Shown here: positions 29,717 to 29,784 of the stretch, piece after piece
Layout: every line of letters starts with the position of its first letter
Numbering within the stretch: the first letter of the stretch is position 1
From: a virus
Length of the DNA: 29,784 bases
Reading direction: 5' to 3' (one strand)
Virus record (IMG/VR): IMGVR_UViG_3300035698_000329
Span: 1 to 29,784 of that record
Program-made: the position numbers and the translations under genes
Notes under the pieces: generated by a model
Told to the model about the DNA's origin: nothing
What the model saw: only the letters and a program-made list of their open reading frames with translations
Database searches by the model: none

Positions 29717-29784
29717 AGGGGGGATATGGGTAATCAATGCTGACCTATTCACAAAACTCTGGGGGACCGGGGCTCAGCGCACCC

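Larger units (their letters stand above)
29234..29784. other. Gene-free repeat-rich region, candidate origin
   Basis: No frame here looks like a real protein; the longest (29435-29752, minus) reads repeats and has no ribosome site or known motif. The stretch is built of C/G runs, short hairpins, nine TGTCGA/TCGACA units and an AT-rich tract. Its position after the primase-helicase unit and this repeat content suit a replication origin. A packaging site or recombination hotspot is also possible. Confidence 0.6.

Noticed and set aside
29435-29752. 105-residue minus-strand frame at the right end
   Set aside because: It reads through C/G-run repeats, has no ribosome site, no family motif and low-complexity sequence.

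Overview
The window is part of a tailed-phage (siphovirus-type) genome or prophage. One long leftward cluster runs from about 25.1 kb down to position 1. It begins with replication and recombination genes, continues into a lambda-like head module (small and large terminase, gpW, portal gpB-like, S49 protease/scaffold gpC-like, decoration gpD-like, major capsid gpE-like), then connectors, tail tube, tail assembly chaperones, tape measure and a tail protein cut by the left edge. The DNA looks GC-rich with C/G-ending codons. Together with the gene set (family-A polymerase, DUF2800 nuclease, DUF2815 SSB, SNF2 helicase, VRR-NUC, VapE-type primase-helicase) this suggests a proteobacterial host, perhaps a marine alphaproteobacterium. 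That host guess is inference only. No tRNA, integrase, lysis gene or CRISPR array was seen.

A shorter rightward unit starts at about 25.2 kb: a small helix-turn-helix protein, a large VapE-family primase/helicase and two small unknown genes, ending at a strong intrinsic terminator (29209-29233). The two units diverge from a compact control region (25134-25185). There, two sigma70-like promoters share one -35 palindrome, which is a natural operator for the adjacent HTH protein. After the terminator come about 550 bases without a credible gene. They hold nine TGTCGA/TCGACA repeats next to C/G runs and an AT-rich tract, which makes a candidate replication origin or other cis-acting site.

The most unusual object is in the DNA polymerase gene (18825-21707). 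A 258-residue intein (19497-20270) sits in the O-helix (motif B) of the polymerase, between residues equivalent to the catalytic Lys and Tyr. It has recognisable blocks A, B, F and G but no in-frame endonuclease. Instead a complete 192-residue HNH-type homing endonuclease (zinc-ribbon-like N-terminus plus HNH-like core) is encoded on the same strand in a different reading frame (19498-20076). It lies entirely inside the intein, starts just after block B, and its stop codon overlaps the last two intein codons. About three quarters of the intein is therefore dual-coding: one frame gives the protein-splicing element, the other the likely homing enzyme.

Other points are a programmed -1 frameshift (GGGGGG) joining the tail assembly chaperone G and T frames, a tape-measure gene split by a frameshift, a Nu3-like internal start for a scaffold in the protease gene, strong intergenic hairpins, and dispersed copies of AAATCCCCCAC around the right-hand noncoding region.
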